Shown piece by piece: positions 23,909 through 32,029 of a stretch of DNA of 64,000 nucleotides. A model generated the notes under the pieces. The model was not told the DNA's origin. It did not search any database and saw nothing but the letters and a program-made list of their open reading frames with translations. The position numbers were made by a program, and so were the translations under genes. Within the stretch, counting starts at the first letter, position 1. Each line of letters opens with the position of its first letter. The DNA comes from Heritagella_A intestinalis. Its GTDB lineage: Bacteria; Bacillota; Clostridia; Oscillospirales; Acutalibacteraceae. The stretch covers positions 1-64,000 of the forward strand of contig CAJFQF010000003.1 in the NCBI GenBank assembly GCA_904418995.1, in the 5' to 3' direction.

Positions 23909-24484
23909 GTGGATGATTCCGTTTTATCCACTGTTTACTGGTGCTGCATGGGGGCGGGGCTTCTGTTTCCCCTGCTCCAGCTGGTGCTGGATTTTCTCAA
24001 TTTGGATTTTGGGAGCGGGGATTTCCCGCTGCCTTTCAGCTTTACCGCCCTGTCCTTTGGGGTGCTGGTATTGGGAGCGGTGGGACAGATTGTCCTGGTG
24101 CTGGGCGGCCACTGGCTGCTCAGCCTGGGGCTGGGCCTGCTCCTGGGGGTGCTGGCCTTCCTGGCCTTGACCTACTATGTCATCCGCCCTCTGAAGCAAA
24201 GTGCGCCGCCCCCAGTCCAGAGCATCGGCGATTTGCGCTGGAAGGAAGGGGTCATCAAACTGGCTCCCAGAAAGGACTTTACCGGGACAGTCCGGGTGCT
24301 TGGCGCTTCCGGAAGCTATGTCACCTACAGTGCCCGGCCCGCCTCCTGGGTGGAGGAGGAAATTCCCGTGGGGACCCGGGTCCTCATTGTGGAGGTAGAC
24401 GAAGAAGCAAACATCTGCACGGTCTGCCCTTTCGAGTCCTATCGGAAGGAGCTGGAACGGCAGAAACAAAAAGGAGGTTTTTAA
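23909..24484 (+). CDS. NfeD-family membrane protein
   Basis: 191-aa short NfeD homologue, the usual partner of flotillin in membrane microdomains. Three hydrophobic segments (GAGLLFPLLQLVLDFL, ALSFGVLVLGAVGQIVLVLG and LLSLGLGLLLGVLAFLALTYYVI) are followed by a C-terminal OB-fold-like beta domain (DFTGTVRVLGASGSYVTYSA). The start is GTG at 23909, with AAGGGAGG 8 bases upstream. The flotillin gene starts 3 bases after the stop, so the two are translated together. No serine-protease domain is present, as expected for the short class. Confidence 0.82.
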   Translation: MDDSVLSTVYWCCMGAGLLFPLLQLVLDFLNLDFGSGDFPLPFSFTALSFGVLVLGAVGQIVLVLGGHWLLSLGLGLLLGVLAFLALTYYVIRPLKQSAPPPVQSIGDLRWKEGVIKLAPRKDFTGTVRVLGASGSYVTYSARPASWVEEEIPVGTRVLIVEVDEEANICTVCPFESYRKELERQKQKGGF

Positions 24485-24487
24485 ACT

Positions 24488-26068
24488 ATGCCGGAAATTA
24501 CATCAACCGCAATCCTGGTGGGCGTCATTGTGGTGGGCCTGATTATTGTGCTGGCCGCCATTTTCTCCACCTGGAAGAAAGTCCCCGCCGATAAGGCGGC
24601 CATTGTCACGGGCCTTGGAAAAGCCAAGGTCATTACCGGCGGCGGCGTCATGGTGCTGCCGGTGCTCCAGCGCATCGACTACATCACCCTGGAAAACATC
24701 AGCTTTGATGTGAATATGCAGGGCACCCTCACCGCCGACGCTGTGCCCATTGAGGCCAACGGCACCGTGGTGGTGAAGATTAAGAACGACGCCGCCATGA
24801 TCCGTTCCGCTGTGGAGCAGTTTAAGTGCGCAAGGGAAGAGGAAACCAAGCGCCACATTATGGAGACGTCCCGGGACGTGTGCGAAGGCCGTCTCCGTGA
24901 AATTATCGCGGACATGACCGCCGAGCAGCTCTATAAGGACCGCAAGACCTTTTCCGAGCGGGTGAAGGAAGTGGCCGAAGAACAGCTCAGCGAGCTGGGC
25001 TTGGAGCTGAAGTCCTTTACCATCAAGGGCATTGGCGACCAGAACGGGTACTTTGAAGCCCTGAGCAAGCCCCAGATTGCCGCTGTGAAGCGGGATGCGG
25101 AAATCGCCGAAGCCGAGGCCATGAAAGAGAGCATGATTAAGACCTCCGAAGCCCGGCGTGCCGGCGAGCAGGCCCGGCTGGAATCCGAGGCCCGCATGGC
25201 GGAAGCCAAAAAGGAAGCCGACATTAAAAAGCTGAATTTTGAGCGGGAGCGCCAGACCACCCAGGCCATCTCCGACGCCGCTTACAGCATCCAGCAGAAT
25301 GTGACCCAGAAGGACATCACCAACACCGAAATGGACGCCAGCGTCCTGAAGGAGCAGCGCGCCCGGGAAGTCCGGGAAGCGGCTATCCAGATTGAGATTG
25401 CAGCGGAACAAAAGAATATTGAACTGGCCAAGCGCAAGGCAGAACGCAAGGAAGCCGAGCTGGAAGAAACCGTGATTAAGCCCTCGGAGGCGGAGAAGCG
25501 CCGGGCAGAGCTCAAGGCCGAAGCCGAGAAAATCGCCATGATTAAGCAGGCCGAGGCCCAGGCAGAAGCCCAGAAGCTGGACGCCCAGGCCCAGGCCGAG
25601 CGCATCAAGCAGGAAGGCGAGGCCCAGGCGGAGATCACCGCCAAGCAGGGCGCTGCACAGGCAGAGGCCATCCGCCGCCAGGGCCTGGCAGAAGCCGAAG
25701 CCCTGGAAAAGAAAGCGGAAGCTCTGGCAAAAATGGACGACGCCGGTAAGCTGCAGATGGTCATTGAAAAGCTGCCGGAAATCGCCCGGGCCATTGCCGA
25801 GCCCATGTCCAAGATTGGCAATATCACCATTATCGACGGCTCCGGCGGCGGGGAGTCCGGCGGCGGCGCCGCAGATGTGGCCCGGTATATGACCGGTTCC
25901 TTGAAGGCCGTCAACGAGGCTTTGAAGGATACCATCGGCTTTGACCTGACGGACGTAATGCGCGCCCAGACCTTGGAGGCCAAAACTACCCACAACCTCC
26001 ATGTGGAAGGGCTGCCCGAAGCCCAGACGCCTCCGGCCTCTCAGGAGCCGGAACAGCCCCAGAGCTGA
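24488..26068 (+). CDS. floT: Flotillin-like SPFH-domain protein
   Basis: 526-aa membrane scaffold protein of bacterial lipid microdomains. One N-terminal membrane segment (AILVGVIVVGLIIVLAAIF), an SPFH/band-7 domain to about residue 190, then a long Ala/Glu/Lys-rich coiled coil with repeated EAE and QAEAQ heptads (about 190-430), a Gly-rich hinge (GSGGGESGGG) and a C-terminal oligomerisation region. AAGGAGG lies 9 bases before the ATG, overlapping the end of nfeD. The pair matches Bacillus YuaF-YuaG/FloT in arrangement. Confidence 0.9.
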   Translation: MPEITSTAILVGVIVVGLIIVLAAIFSTWKKVPADKAAIVTGLGKAKVITGGGVMVLPVLQRIDYITLENISFDVNMQGTLTADAVPIEANGTVVVKIKNDAAMIRSAVEQFKCAREEETKRHIMETSRDVCEGRLREIIADMTAEQLYKDRKTFSERVKEVAEEQLSELGLELKSFTIKGIGDQNGYFEALSKPQIAAVKRDAEIAEAEAMKESMIKTSEARRAGEQARLESEARMAEAKKEADIKKLNFERERQTTQAISDAAYSIQQNVTQKDITNTEMDASVLKEQRAREVREAAIQIEIAAEQKNIELAKRKAERKEAELEETVIKPSEAEKRRAELKAEAEKIAMIKQAEAQAEAQKLDAQAQAERIKQEGEAQAEITAKQGAAQAEAIRRQGLAEAEALEKKAEALAKMDDAGKLQMVIEKLPEIARAIAEPMSKIGNITIIDGSGGGESGGGAADVARYMTGSLKAVNEALKDTIGFDLTDVMRAQTLEAKTTHNLHVEGLPEAQTPPASQEPEQPQS

Positions 26069-26084
26069 TCGTTTCCATAATTTT

Positions 26085-26121
26085 GCCCCCGGCTGTTTCT
26101 TTGGCAGCCGGGGGCTGTTTT
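26085..26121 (+). terminator. Terminator after flotillin
   Basis: GCCCCCGGCTG paired with CAGCCGGGGGC around a 9-base loop, followed by TGTTTT. Confidence 0.9.
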
Positions 26122-26165
26122 ATCCGGTAAAAGGAAGGAAAGTTTTGCCTTTTCCCTGGCAGTTA

Positions 26166-26174
26166 TGGTATAAT
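26166..26174 (+). promoter_or_regulatory. Extended -10 promoter for flavodoxin-like pair
   Basis: TGG-TATAAT with TATAAT at 26169-26174, 65 bases before the first gene; no clear -35. Confidence 0.55.
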
Positions 26175-26239
26175 AAAAATAGATGGTTCTGTGTTGATTT
26201 TTTGGCGGCATAGTTGTGCCGCTTAAAGGAGTTGATTTC

Positions 26240-26746
26240 GTGAAGCTGTTGATTCACGACCTCCGGCCGCCCCGTTCAGAGCGCCTGTTTCAGGAATGTA
26301 CGGGCAAAAACGGCTGGTATGTCATTTCCGACAACGGCTCCATCCGCCCCTGCACCGGCTGCTTTGGCTGCTGGGTCAGGACGCCGGGGGCCTGTATCCT
26401 CCGGGATTCCTACAGCGAAATGGGCCGGCTCCTCTCCCAAAGCGAGGAAGTGGTGCTGGTTTCCCGGTGCTGTTGGGGAGCGCCCGGGCCTTTTGTGAAG
26501 AATGTGCTGGACCGGAGCCTGCCTTACCTGCACCCCTTCTTCACCGTCCGGAACAACGAAATGCATCACCGCCTGCGGTATGACCACCACTTTGCCCTTT
26601 CCGCCCTGTTTTATGGCAAGGGCCTTTCGGAAGAGGAGATGGAGACAGCTTCGGATTGGGTTCATGCAGTGGCTGTGAATTTTGGCTGCACTGTGCGGCG
26701 GGTGGAATTCCGGGAGACCCCGGAAGAACTGGAGGGGATCCTATGA
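26240..26746 (+). CDS. Flavodoxin-fold NAD(P)H-dependent oxidoreductase-like protein
   Basis: 168-aa protein of the NADPH-dependent FMN-reductase/iron-sulfur-flavoprotein superfamily. It carries the C-x2-C-x2-C signature PCTGCFGCWVRTPGAC near residue 39, and SRCCWGAPGPFVKNVLDRS, the flavin-binding loop and partner helix. The usual N-terminal phosphate loop (G-S-P-R) is not evident: the start reads MKLLIHDLRPPRSERL. The start is GTG at 26240 with AAAGGAG 9 bases upstream. It overlaps the next gene by ATGA; the pair may work as a heteromeric flavoprotein, which is an inference. Confidence 0.72.
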   Translation: MKLLIHDLRPPRSERLFQECTGKNGWYVISDNGSIRPCTGCFGCWVRTPGACILRDSYSEMGRLLSQSEEVVLVSRCCWGAPGPFVKNVLDRSLPYLHPFFTVRNNEMHHRLRYDHHFALSALFYGKGLSEEEMETASDWVHAVAVNFGCTVRRVEFRETPEELEGIL

Positions 26747-27375
26747 AAATAGCCCTGTTAAACGGCAGCCCCAAAGGCCGGGGCAGCGCCTCGGAGATTC
26801 TGTTGGAGGGGCTGCGGCCCTATCTGCCGGCGGACGCCTTGCTGCCGAAGGTTCACTTGCCCCTGCGGCCCCAGGAGGATTTCCGGCTTTCTTGTCTGGC
26901 GGATTGCCAGGCCCTGGTGTTCGCTTTTCCTTTGTATGTGGACAGCCTGCCTTCCCATGTGATCCGGGCGCTGGAATCCCTGACGGAGCTGTTCCGGGAG
27001 ATTGCCGAAAAGCCCACGGTGTATGCAGTGGTCAACTGCGGCTTTTATGAGGGGCAGCAGGCGCACATTGCCCTGCAGGTCATGGAAAACTGGTGCAGCC
27101 AGACGGGCTTTTTGTGGGGCCGGGGCCTGGGCATCGGCGGCGGGGGTGTCCTCTCCGCCACAGGGGAGAGCCCGGTGGGCCAGTTCCCCAAGCGGGAAAT
27201 CGGCAAAGCCCTGGCAGTCATGGGCCAGAGCGTTTCCGCCCTGGAATCAGGAAAGACCCTGTTTGTAAACTGCGACCTGCCCCGGTTCGTCTATCGGCAG
27301 GCAGCAGAAGCCCAGTGGAAAAAGCGCGCCCAGAACAATGGGGTTTCGCCCCGGGATTTGGGAAAGCGCCGGTGA
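26743..27375 (+). CDS. NAD(P)H-dependent FMN reductase-like protein
   Basis: 210-aa flavodoxin-like protein with the phosphate-binding start MKIALLNGSPKGRGSASEIL, which the preceding gene lacks, and FAFPLYVDSLPSHVIRAL as the second conserved block. It has no clustered cysteines. ATG at 26743 overlaps the stop of the upstream gene and GAGGGG precedes it. The division of motifs between the two neighbours (phosphate loop here, cysteine cluster there) suggests they act together; the substrate is unknown. Confidence 0.75.
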   Translation: MKIALLNGSPKGRGSASEILLEGLRPYLPADALLPKVHLPLRPQEDFRLSCLADCQALVFAFPLYVDSLPSHVIRALESLTELFREIAEKPTVYAVVNCGFYEGQQAHIALQVMENWCSQTGFLWGRGLGIGGGGVLSATGESPVGQFPKREIGKALAVMGQSVSALESGKTLFVNCDLPRFVYRQAAEAQWKKRAQNNGVSPRDLGKRR

Positions 27376-27390
27376 AATTTAATAGATAAA

Positions 27391-27426
27391 AAAACTCCGC
27401 CGAGAGCTGTTCCGGCGGAGTTTTTG
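27391..27426. terminator. Bidirectional terminator
   Basis: AAACTCCGCC paired with GGCGGAGTTT, flanked by A and T runs, between the converging FMN-reductase and HAD genes. Confidence 0.9.
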
Positions 27427-27449
27427 TTTGGCGGCTATAGGTTAGTCAG

Positions 27450-28247
27450 TTACAGCAGGCTGGACAGTTCTTCTAAGTCCCGGCACACCAGGTCCGGCTG
27501 GATTTCGCTGGTTTTCAGGTCTTCCGGCTGGGTTTCCCCGCTGAGCACCAGGATAGAAGTCACTTTTGTCCCCTGGGCGATTTGAATGTCCGTGTACAGC
27601 CGATCCCCCACAATGGCCAGCTCCTCTTCCCGGCAGCCGGTTTTGGCCAGCAGATATTCCAGGGTATGGCGGGAGGGTTTGCCGAAAAACTCCGGGGAAA
27701 CGCCAGTGGAGGCGGTAATCAGGGCCGCGATAGAGCCGCAGTCTGGAAGAAATCCGTTTTCTGTCGGACAGTTCCAGTCCGGGTTGACCCCATAGAAGGC
27801 GCATCCCTCCCGGATAAACCGGCAGGCTTTTTCCAGCTTTTCATAAGTAAGGGTGGTGTCGAAGCCCAGCACGACTGCATCGGGAGTTTGGTCGTTGAGA
27901 GGGATGCCTGCCCGGCGGAAATCCGCTTCCAGGGCCGGAGTGCCCACCACATAGACGGAAATCCCCGGACGGTTTTCTTTCAGCCAGCGGAGAAGGACCC
28001 CGTTGGACACCAGCATTTTTTCCGGCGGTACGGGGATGCCCATGGCCGCCAGCTTTTCCAGATAAACCCCGGCGTTTTTAGAGCTGTTATTGGTAAAATA
28101 GCAGTAGTCCCGGCCGCTGGCAGTTACCGCGCGCAAAAAGTCCGGCGTATAGGGGAACAGCCGGTTCCCCAGATAAATGGTGCCATCCATATCCAGCACA
28201 AAGCACCGGATAGGGCGCAGGCGTTCTTGTTTTTCGGCAATGGTCAT
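27450..28247 (-). CDS. HAD-IIA family sugar-phosphatase (NagD/AraL-like)
   Basis: 265-aa HAD phosphatase of subclass IIA, acting on small phosphorylated metabolites; exact substrate unknown. Motif I is LDMDGTIYLGNRLFP (nucleophile Asp near residue 19), motif II FTNNSSKN, the cap region holds the usual IIA core, and motif III/IV is KPSRHTLEYLL plus IVGDRLYTDIQ. GGGAGG lies 10 bases before the ATG. Its promoter region abuts the CIRCE element of the divergent Hsp20 gene. Confidence 0.88.
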   Translation of the reverse strand: MTIAEKQERLRPIRCFVLDMDGTIYLGNRLFPYTPDFLRAVTASGRDYCYFTNNSSKNAGVYLEKLAAMGIPVPPEKMLVSNGVLLRWLKENRPGISVYVVGTPALEADFRRAGIPLNDQTPDAVVLGFDTTLTYEKLEKACRFIREGCAFYGVNPDWNCPTENGFLPDCGSIAALITASTGVSPEFFGKPSRHTLEYLLAKTGCREEELAIVGDRLYTDIQIAQGTKVTSILVLSGETQPEDLKTSEIQPDLVCRDLEELSSLL

Positions 28248-28310
28248 AGTGTTAGCCTCCCTGTATGGTTGCTTCTTCCACTATAGCAGAGAAAGTGAGA
28301 AAAATCAATT

Positions 28311-28337
28311 TTAGCACTTAAAGATATAGAGTGCTAA
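28311..28337. promoter_or_regulatory. CIRCE operator (HrcA site) for hsp20
   Basis: TTAGCACTT - 9 bases - GAGTGCTAA, one base from the consensus inverted repeat TTAGCACTC-N9-GAGTGCTAA. A TATAAT at 28353-28358 follows, so the operator covers the -35 zone. HrcA repression and heat induction are expected. Confidence 0.93.
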
Positions 28338-28535
28338 AATTAACATTGTGTTCATATAATAAATATAGAAAAGACATAATCCGGGCATACAATAAAGACG
28401 TTCCCAAAAGGGAAACGGAAAAGCCCCCAAACGGGCGGCGCCTTTGGGAACCGGCAGACGCCAGGGGATGGCCAGTGAGCCACCCGCCTGAGGCCTCAAG
28501 AAAGCAATTGATTCATCTGAATGGAGGAATTGAGT

Positions 28536-28961
28536 ATGTTTGAAATGATGCCTTTTGAATGGAACCACACCAATGATTTGTTGAATTCTTTCGCGGATTT
28601 TGAAAGAAACTTCTTTGGCAGCGCCGGGCGTTCTTTCAGCACGGATATCAAGGATACCGGTAAGGAGTACGTCCTGGAAGCAGAGCTGCCGGGATTCAAG
28701 AAGGAAGATATCCACGTAGAAGTCCAGGATGGCGTGCTGACGATTTCCGCTAAGCACGAGGAGAAGCAGGACGAAAAGGACGAGAAGTCCGGGAAGTATG
28801 TGCGCCGTGAGCGCCGGTACGGCTCTTATCAGCGGAGCTTCAATCTGAACGGCGTGGACGCCAAGAACATCCAGGGCGCTTATGAAAATGGCGTGCTGAA
28901 GCTGACTCTGCCCAAGGAGCAGCCCGCTGTCCCGGAAACCCACCGCATTGAAATCAAGTAA
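28536..28961 (+). CDS. hsp20: Small heat-shock protein Hsp20, copy 1
   Basis: ATP-independent holdase of the alpha-crystallin family that binds unfolding proteins in the cytoplasm. The 141-aa protein has a short N-terminal arm (MFEMMPFEWNHTND), the alpha-crystallin domain from about residue 35 (TDIKDTGKEYVLEAELPGF), the ENGVLKLTLPK signature and a C-terminal anchor ending ETHRIEIK. The start at 28536 is used because TGGAGGAATTGAGT precedes it; an ATG at 28521 would lie within that site. It sits about 177 bases after the expected transcription start, behind CIRCE, and 52 bases before a second copy. Confidence 0.93.
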   Translation: MFEMMPFEWNHTNDLLNSFADFERNFFGSAGRSFSTDIKDTGKEYVLEAELPGFKKEDIHVEVQDGVLTISAKHEEKQDEKDEKSGKYVRRERRYGSYQRSFNLNGVDAKNIQGAYENGVLKLTLPKEQPAVPETHRIEIK

Positions 28962-29013
28962 TCTTTCTTTAACATTGACAGATATGTAAAACATAGGAAT
29001 GGAGGAATGAAGT

Positions 29014-29442
29014 ATGTTTGAAATGATGCCTTTTGAGTACAGTAATGACCTGTTGGATTCGTTCCAGAACTTTGAAAAGAACTTTTTCAGCGAAATCGGC
29101 CGCTCTTTCAGCGGCTTCAACACCGACATTCAGGATACCGGCAAGGAATATGTGCTGGAAGCCGAGCTGCCGGGGTTCAATAAAGAGGACATCCACGTGG
29201 ATGTTCAGGACGGCGTGCTGACCATTTCCGCTAAGCACGAGGAGAAGCAGGACGAAAAGGACGAGAAGTCCGGGAAGTATGTGCGCCGCGAACGCCGGTA
29301 CGGCTCTTATCAGCGGAGCTTTACGCTGGACGGTGTAGACCCCAAGAACATCCAGGGCGCTTATGAAAATGGCGTGCTGAAGCTGACTTTGCCCAAGGAA
29401 CAGCCCGCCGTGCCGGAAACCCACCGCATCGAAATTCAGTAA
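29014..29442 (+). CDS. Small heat-shock protein Hsp20, copy 2
   Basis: 142-aa paralogue of the preceding gene, near-identical over the crystallin domain (the DVQDGVLTISAKHEEKQDEK and YGSYQRSF stretches match) and different in the first 35 residues (EYSNDLLDSFQNFEKNF) and at substitutions such as N/D in the turn. A ribosome binding site GGAGGAATGAAGT resembles that of copy 1. No separate promoter is evident in the 52-base gap, so both copies probably share the CIRCE-controlled transcript. A recent tandem duplication is the simplest origin. Confidence 0.93.
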   Translation: MFEMMPFEYSNDLLDSFQNFEKNFFSEIGRSFSGFNTDIQDTGKEYVLEAELPGFNKEDIHVDVQDGVLTISAKHEEKQDEKDEKSGKYVRRERRYGSYQRSFTLDGVDPKNIQGAYENGVLKLTLPKEQPAVPETHRIEIQ

Positions 29443-29465
29443 AAGTCTGACCCCCTCTTAAGATG

Positions 29466-29514
29466 AACAACCCCATGATGTAGGACAACAGGACTACACC
29501 ATGGGGTTGTTTTT
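29466..29514 (+). terminator. Terminator after the hsp20 pair
   Basis: AACAACCCCATG and TGTAG paired with CTACA and CATGGGGTTGTT, followed by TTTT. Confidence 0.9.
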
Positions 29515-29539
29515 ATGTGGTGGGGAAATATCACGTGCC

Positions 29540-29782
29540 TTACAAAATTTCCTGCTCCAAAGCATCAAATTCCGGGGTGGAGAAGAATTCTCCCAACGTG
29601 ATTTCCAATCCGTCGCACAGCTTTTTGATAGTGACAATGGAAACATCCCGCCGCCGGGAATCCAGCATACTGTAAACTGTGGAAGGGGTAACGCCAGAGC
29701 GGGTGGCCAGCTCATTAGGGCGGATATTCCGGGCCTGGCATAGTTGGAGAAAGCGATTAGCGACTGCGTCCTTTACCGTCAT
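29540..29782 (-). CDS. Short Xre-family transcriptional regulator, copy 1
   Basis: 80-aa helix-turn-helix protein of the Xre/Cro type: QARNIRPNELATRSGVTPSTVYSML forms the HTH (about residues 16-40), followed by TIKKLCDGLEITLGEFF. Almost the whole protein is the DNA-binding domain. It shares its last 23 residues exactly with the gene at 30057-30299, while the HTH recognition helices differ, so the two should bind different sites. No neighbouring target is obvious; the upstream gap holds a family C repeat. Confidence 0.85.
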   Translation of the reverse strand: MTVKDAVANRFLQLCQARNIRPNELATRSGVTPSTVYSMLDSRRRDVSIVTIKKLCDGLEITLGEFFSTPEFDALEQEIL

Positions 29783-29833
29783 ACTGATTCACCTCAATTT
29801 GTTATGGCTGTGCTTTCCCAAACGACTTTCATC

Positions 29834-29917
29834 AGGGCGTGGCCCTGAACTCCCTCAGTCTCCTATGCGGAGGGCACCCCCTTTTCTCCTGGAATGAGAA
29901 AAGGGGGGAAAAGAATC
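29834..29917 (+). repeat. Inverted repeat family C, left copy
   Basis: The block CTCAGTCTCCTATGCGGAGG...ACCCCCTTTTCT...AAAAGGGGGGAAAAG recurs inverted at 30597-30672. It contains an internal CCCCTTTTCT / AGAAAAGGGG hairpin. The remainder of the 29783-30056 gap shows GCAAGCGAGCTTGC (29958-29971) and no gene. Confidence 0.75.
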
Positions 29918-30056
29918 AGAAGGGGCTGACAGGTCGGCCGCCAGCGAGAACCATCCTGCAAGCGAGCTTGCGAATGGTTTCGACGGCAGCCGGGCGGGCT
30001 GCATGCAAACTCTGTTACAAATTTTGGGAAAGATAGCATCAAAAAATCCTATTTCC

Positions 30057-30299
30057 TTACAAGATTTCCTGCTCCAAGGCATCAAATTCCGGAGTCGAAA
30101 AGAATTCTCCCAGAGTAATTTCCAATCCGTCGCAAATTTTTTTAATGGTCAGAAGTTTAGGATTTGTACTTTTCCCGTATAAAATATTTTTAACGCTGGA
30201 TGGCGGAAGGCCGCATAGATTGGCTAAATAGTTAATGGTAATGTTGCGTTCCCCACATAGTTGTAAAATTCGATTTCGTACTGCCGTAATAGTATCCAC
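30057..30299 (-). CDS. Short Xre-family transcriptional regulator, copy 2
   Basis: 80-aa Xre-type regulator, paralogue of the gene at 29540-29782. The HTH is GERNITINYLANLCGLPPSSVKNIL, unlike that of copy 1; the C-terminal segment ICDGLEITLGEFFSTPEF and onward is the same. The codon use is more AT-rich than the surroundings. Just upstream lies an 18-bp palindrome overlapping an outward promoter, which fits autoregulation or repression of a divergent transcript. The gene and its operator are bracketed by the two inverted family C repeats. Confidence 0.85.
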   Translation of the reverse strand: MDTITAVRNRILQLCGERNITINYLANLCGLPPSSVKNILYGKSTNPKLLTIKKICDGLEITLGEFFSTPEFDALEQEIL

Positions 30300-30351
30300 T
30301 ATAAATTCCCTCTATTTTCTATGGATTTGCCCTTATCATAGAAAAATTCAG

Positions 30352-30398
30352 TAGACAATATAGGCTATGTGTGCTACTATTAGGCTATGCATAGCCTA
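30352..30398 (+). promoter_or_regulatory. Promoter with operator palindrome upstream of Xre copy 2
   Basis: TAGACA (30352-30357), 17-base spacer, TACTAT (30375-30380) on the plus strand, followed at once by a perfect palindrome TAGGCTATG-CATAGCCTA (30381-30398). A second half-site TAGGCTATG lies in the spacer at 30361-30369, exactly 20 bases upstream. Xre copy 2 is the obvious candidate ligand. The plus transcript would reach the SLOG gene after about 400 bases. Confidence 0.65.
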
Positions 30399-30596
30399 GT
30401 TAGGAAAATTAGTAGTGGAAGAATCTACCTGATAGGAGTAAGCCCGATAAGTTGGAGGGCAGCAGCCTGTTGGTGCGTTGGAGAAAGTTTTCTGAACGGG
30501 GGCGACTGCTTAGGTTGTTGTTTCCACAGCCGGAGCCCCCGTTCCACTATGTTTTTTTGCGTCGAACTTTTTCGCGCTCAAGCCGCGTAGGCTTGC

Positions 30597-30672
30597 GAAT
30601 CTTTTCCCCCCTTTTCTTTTCGGCAAGAAAAGGGGGTGCCCTCCGCATAGGAGACTGAGGGGCACAGGGGAT
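30597..30672 (-). repeat. Inverted repeat family C, right copy
   Basis: Inverted copy of 29853-29917, near-identical over about 60 bp. The rest of the 30300-30783 gap contains the promoter/operator above and short open frames without homology or good ribosome binding sites. Confidence 0.75.
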
Positions 30673-30783
30673 AGTCCCCTATAAAAAGGATGTTTGGGAA
30701 AGCATAGTCACATAAGTTTGGAAAAACATAGCGATAATCCCTGTACGAAGCCAAATTTTTGAATAAGGAGATGTTGTCCTGCT

Positions 30784-31266
30784 ATGGAAGAGAGAACCTG
30801 CTGCTTTACCGGCCATCGGGAAATCCCGGAATCCCATTTATTGGCCTTGCAGAAAAAATTAAAAGAAACCATTCGGGAGCTTGTTTCCCAGGGCTTTACT
30901 CGATTTGAAGCCGGCGGCGCCTTGGGGTTCGATACGCTGGCAGAAAGTACAGTCCTGAGCCTGCAAAAAGAATTTCCGGAAATCCAGTTGGTGCTGGTGC
31001 TTCCATACCTCCAGCAGGCCAAAAGCTGGAAGATGCAGGATTTAGTCCGCTATAAGGAAATCTTGCGGCAGGTGGGGGAAGAAAATATTTTCTATGTTTC
31101 CCAAAGCTATCACCGGGGCTGTATGCAGCAGCGGAACCGCCGTCTGGTGGATGACAGCGAACTCTGTGTGGCTTATTGCACCCAAGCTACCGGCGGTACA
31201 GCCTATACCGTGCAATATGCGGAGAAAAAGGGAGTAAAAGTCCGCAACCTGGCCGATACCCTCTAA
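30784..31266 (+). CDS. SLOG-superfamily protein (DUF1273/YpsA-like)
   Basis: 160-aa protein with the Rossmann-like SLOG fold thought to bind nucleotide ligands. It opens with the family signature CCFTGHREIP, then FEAGGALGFDTLAES (Gly-rich loop), LVLVLPY and a C-terminal TGGTAYTVQYA segment. Its ligand and role are unknown; YpsA affects cell division in Bacillus. The ATG at 30784 has a GGAGATGTTGTCCTGCT leader with GGAG about 15 bases upstream, rather distant. A terminator follows. Confidence 0.82.
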   Translation: MEERTCCFTGHREIPESHLLALQKKLKETIRELVSQGFTRFEAGGALGFDTLAESTVLSLQKEFPEIQLVLVLPYLQQAKSWKMQDLVRYKEILRQVGEENIFYVSQSYHRGCMQQRNRRLVDDSELCVAYCTQATGGTAYTVQYAEKKGVKVRNLADTL

Positions 31267-31277
31267 AATTTGCAAAA

Positions 31278-31321
31278 AAGAGCATCCATGCCCCGTTTTG
31301 GGAGCGTGGATGCTTCTTTTT
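31278..31321. terminator. Bidirectional terminator
   Basis: AGCATCCATGC paired with GCGTGGATGCT, flanked by AAAAAA and TTCTTTTTCT, between converging SLOG and flavin reductase genes. Confidence 0.85.
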
Positions 31322-31330
31322 CTGTTTAGA

Positions 31331-31837
31331 TTAGTCTTTTTCCAGTACCTTGACAATCTCACCGATAAAGACCCGGTGCAGGTCGTGGCCGGGATAGTTC
31401 TGGTCCAGAATCCGGCGGTCCAGGAAACAGCTTTCCTGCATATCCTGCTTGTAGAGCTTCCGGCAGATGAACACCAGCTTTGCTTCCTGATAGTAGGGGG
31501 CCGCCTGGTCAAAGGCCGGGGTCAGGCCGGTCTCCGCGTCCTTGTCGCAGTTCCGGCCGGATTTGGAGCCGCAGAGCTTCAGGGCGTCCCGGTATTCCTC
31601 GTCGAAAAAGCACAGGGAGTAAAAATCCTGTTTCTCCACGAATTCCAGGGTGTACCGCTGGGGGCGGATGTAAATGGTGGATACATATTTCCCCCACAGC
31701 TCGCCTACGCTGCCCCAACTGGCAGTCATGGTGTTGTGCTTCTGCTCGGTGCCGGCGGTAATCAGCATCCAGCCCTTATTGATGAGGGTAAAGGGATTGA
31801 CGGTAAGGGCTTCAACAGTAGTTTCGTGAAATGACAT
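31331..31837 (-). CDS. Flavin reductase family protein (FMN-binding split barrel)
   Basis: 168-aa flavin reductase-like/FMN-binding split-barrel protein, presumably passing electrons from NAD(P)H or ferredoxin to FMN or acting as a small oxidoreductase. Signatures include NTMTASWGSVGELWGK near residue 34 (the FMN-phosphate strand) and YISTIYIRP-like VSTIYIRPQRYT. The C-terminal HDLHRVFIGEIVKVLEKD is typical. AGGAGG lies 10 bases before the ATG. A TTGTAT-16-TATAAT promoter candidate is on the minus strand near 31942-31969. Confidence 0.85.
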   Translation of the reverse strand: MSFHETTVEALTVNPFTLINKGWMLITAGTEQKHNTMTASWGSVGELWGKYVSTIYIRPQRYTLEFVEKQDFYSLCFFDEEYRDALKLCGSKSGRNCDKDAETGLTPAFDQAAPYYQEAKLVFICRKLYKQDMQESCFLDRRILDQNYPGHDLHRVFIGEIVKVLEKD

Positions 31838-32029
31838 AATGGGTAACCTCCTGTGTGCGTCTCAAGGGCCTTTTGAAAACTTCTCCTATTATATGCCAAA
31901 GGGCCGGGCCCCATGCTGGGCCGGACGCGTTTTTCCTAATTATAGCATCCGATTGTCAAAATACAATATAGGAAACGTGTCGAAGAGGAAAAATCTTTGG
32001 AAAACCGAGGGAAAGCCATGGAATTCCCG

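Noticed and set aside
30387..30658. Two overlapping 67-68 codon frames after the Xre operator
   Set aside because: They read into the family C repeat; the matching terminal residues seen in another short frame at the left copy come from the repeat itself, not from a shared protein.
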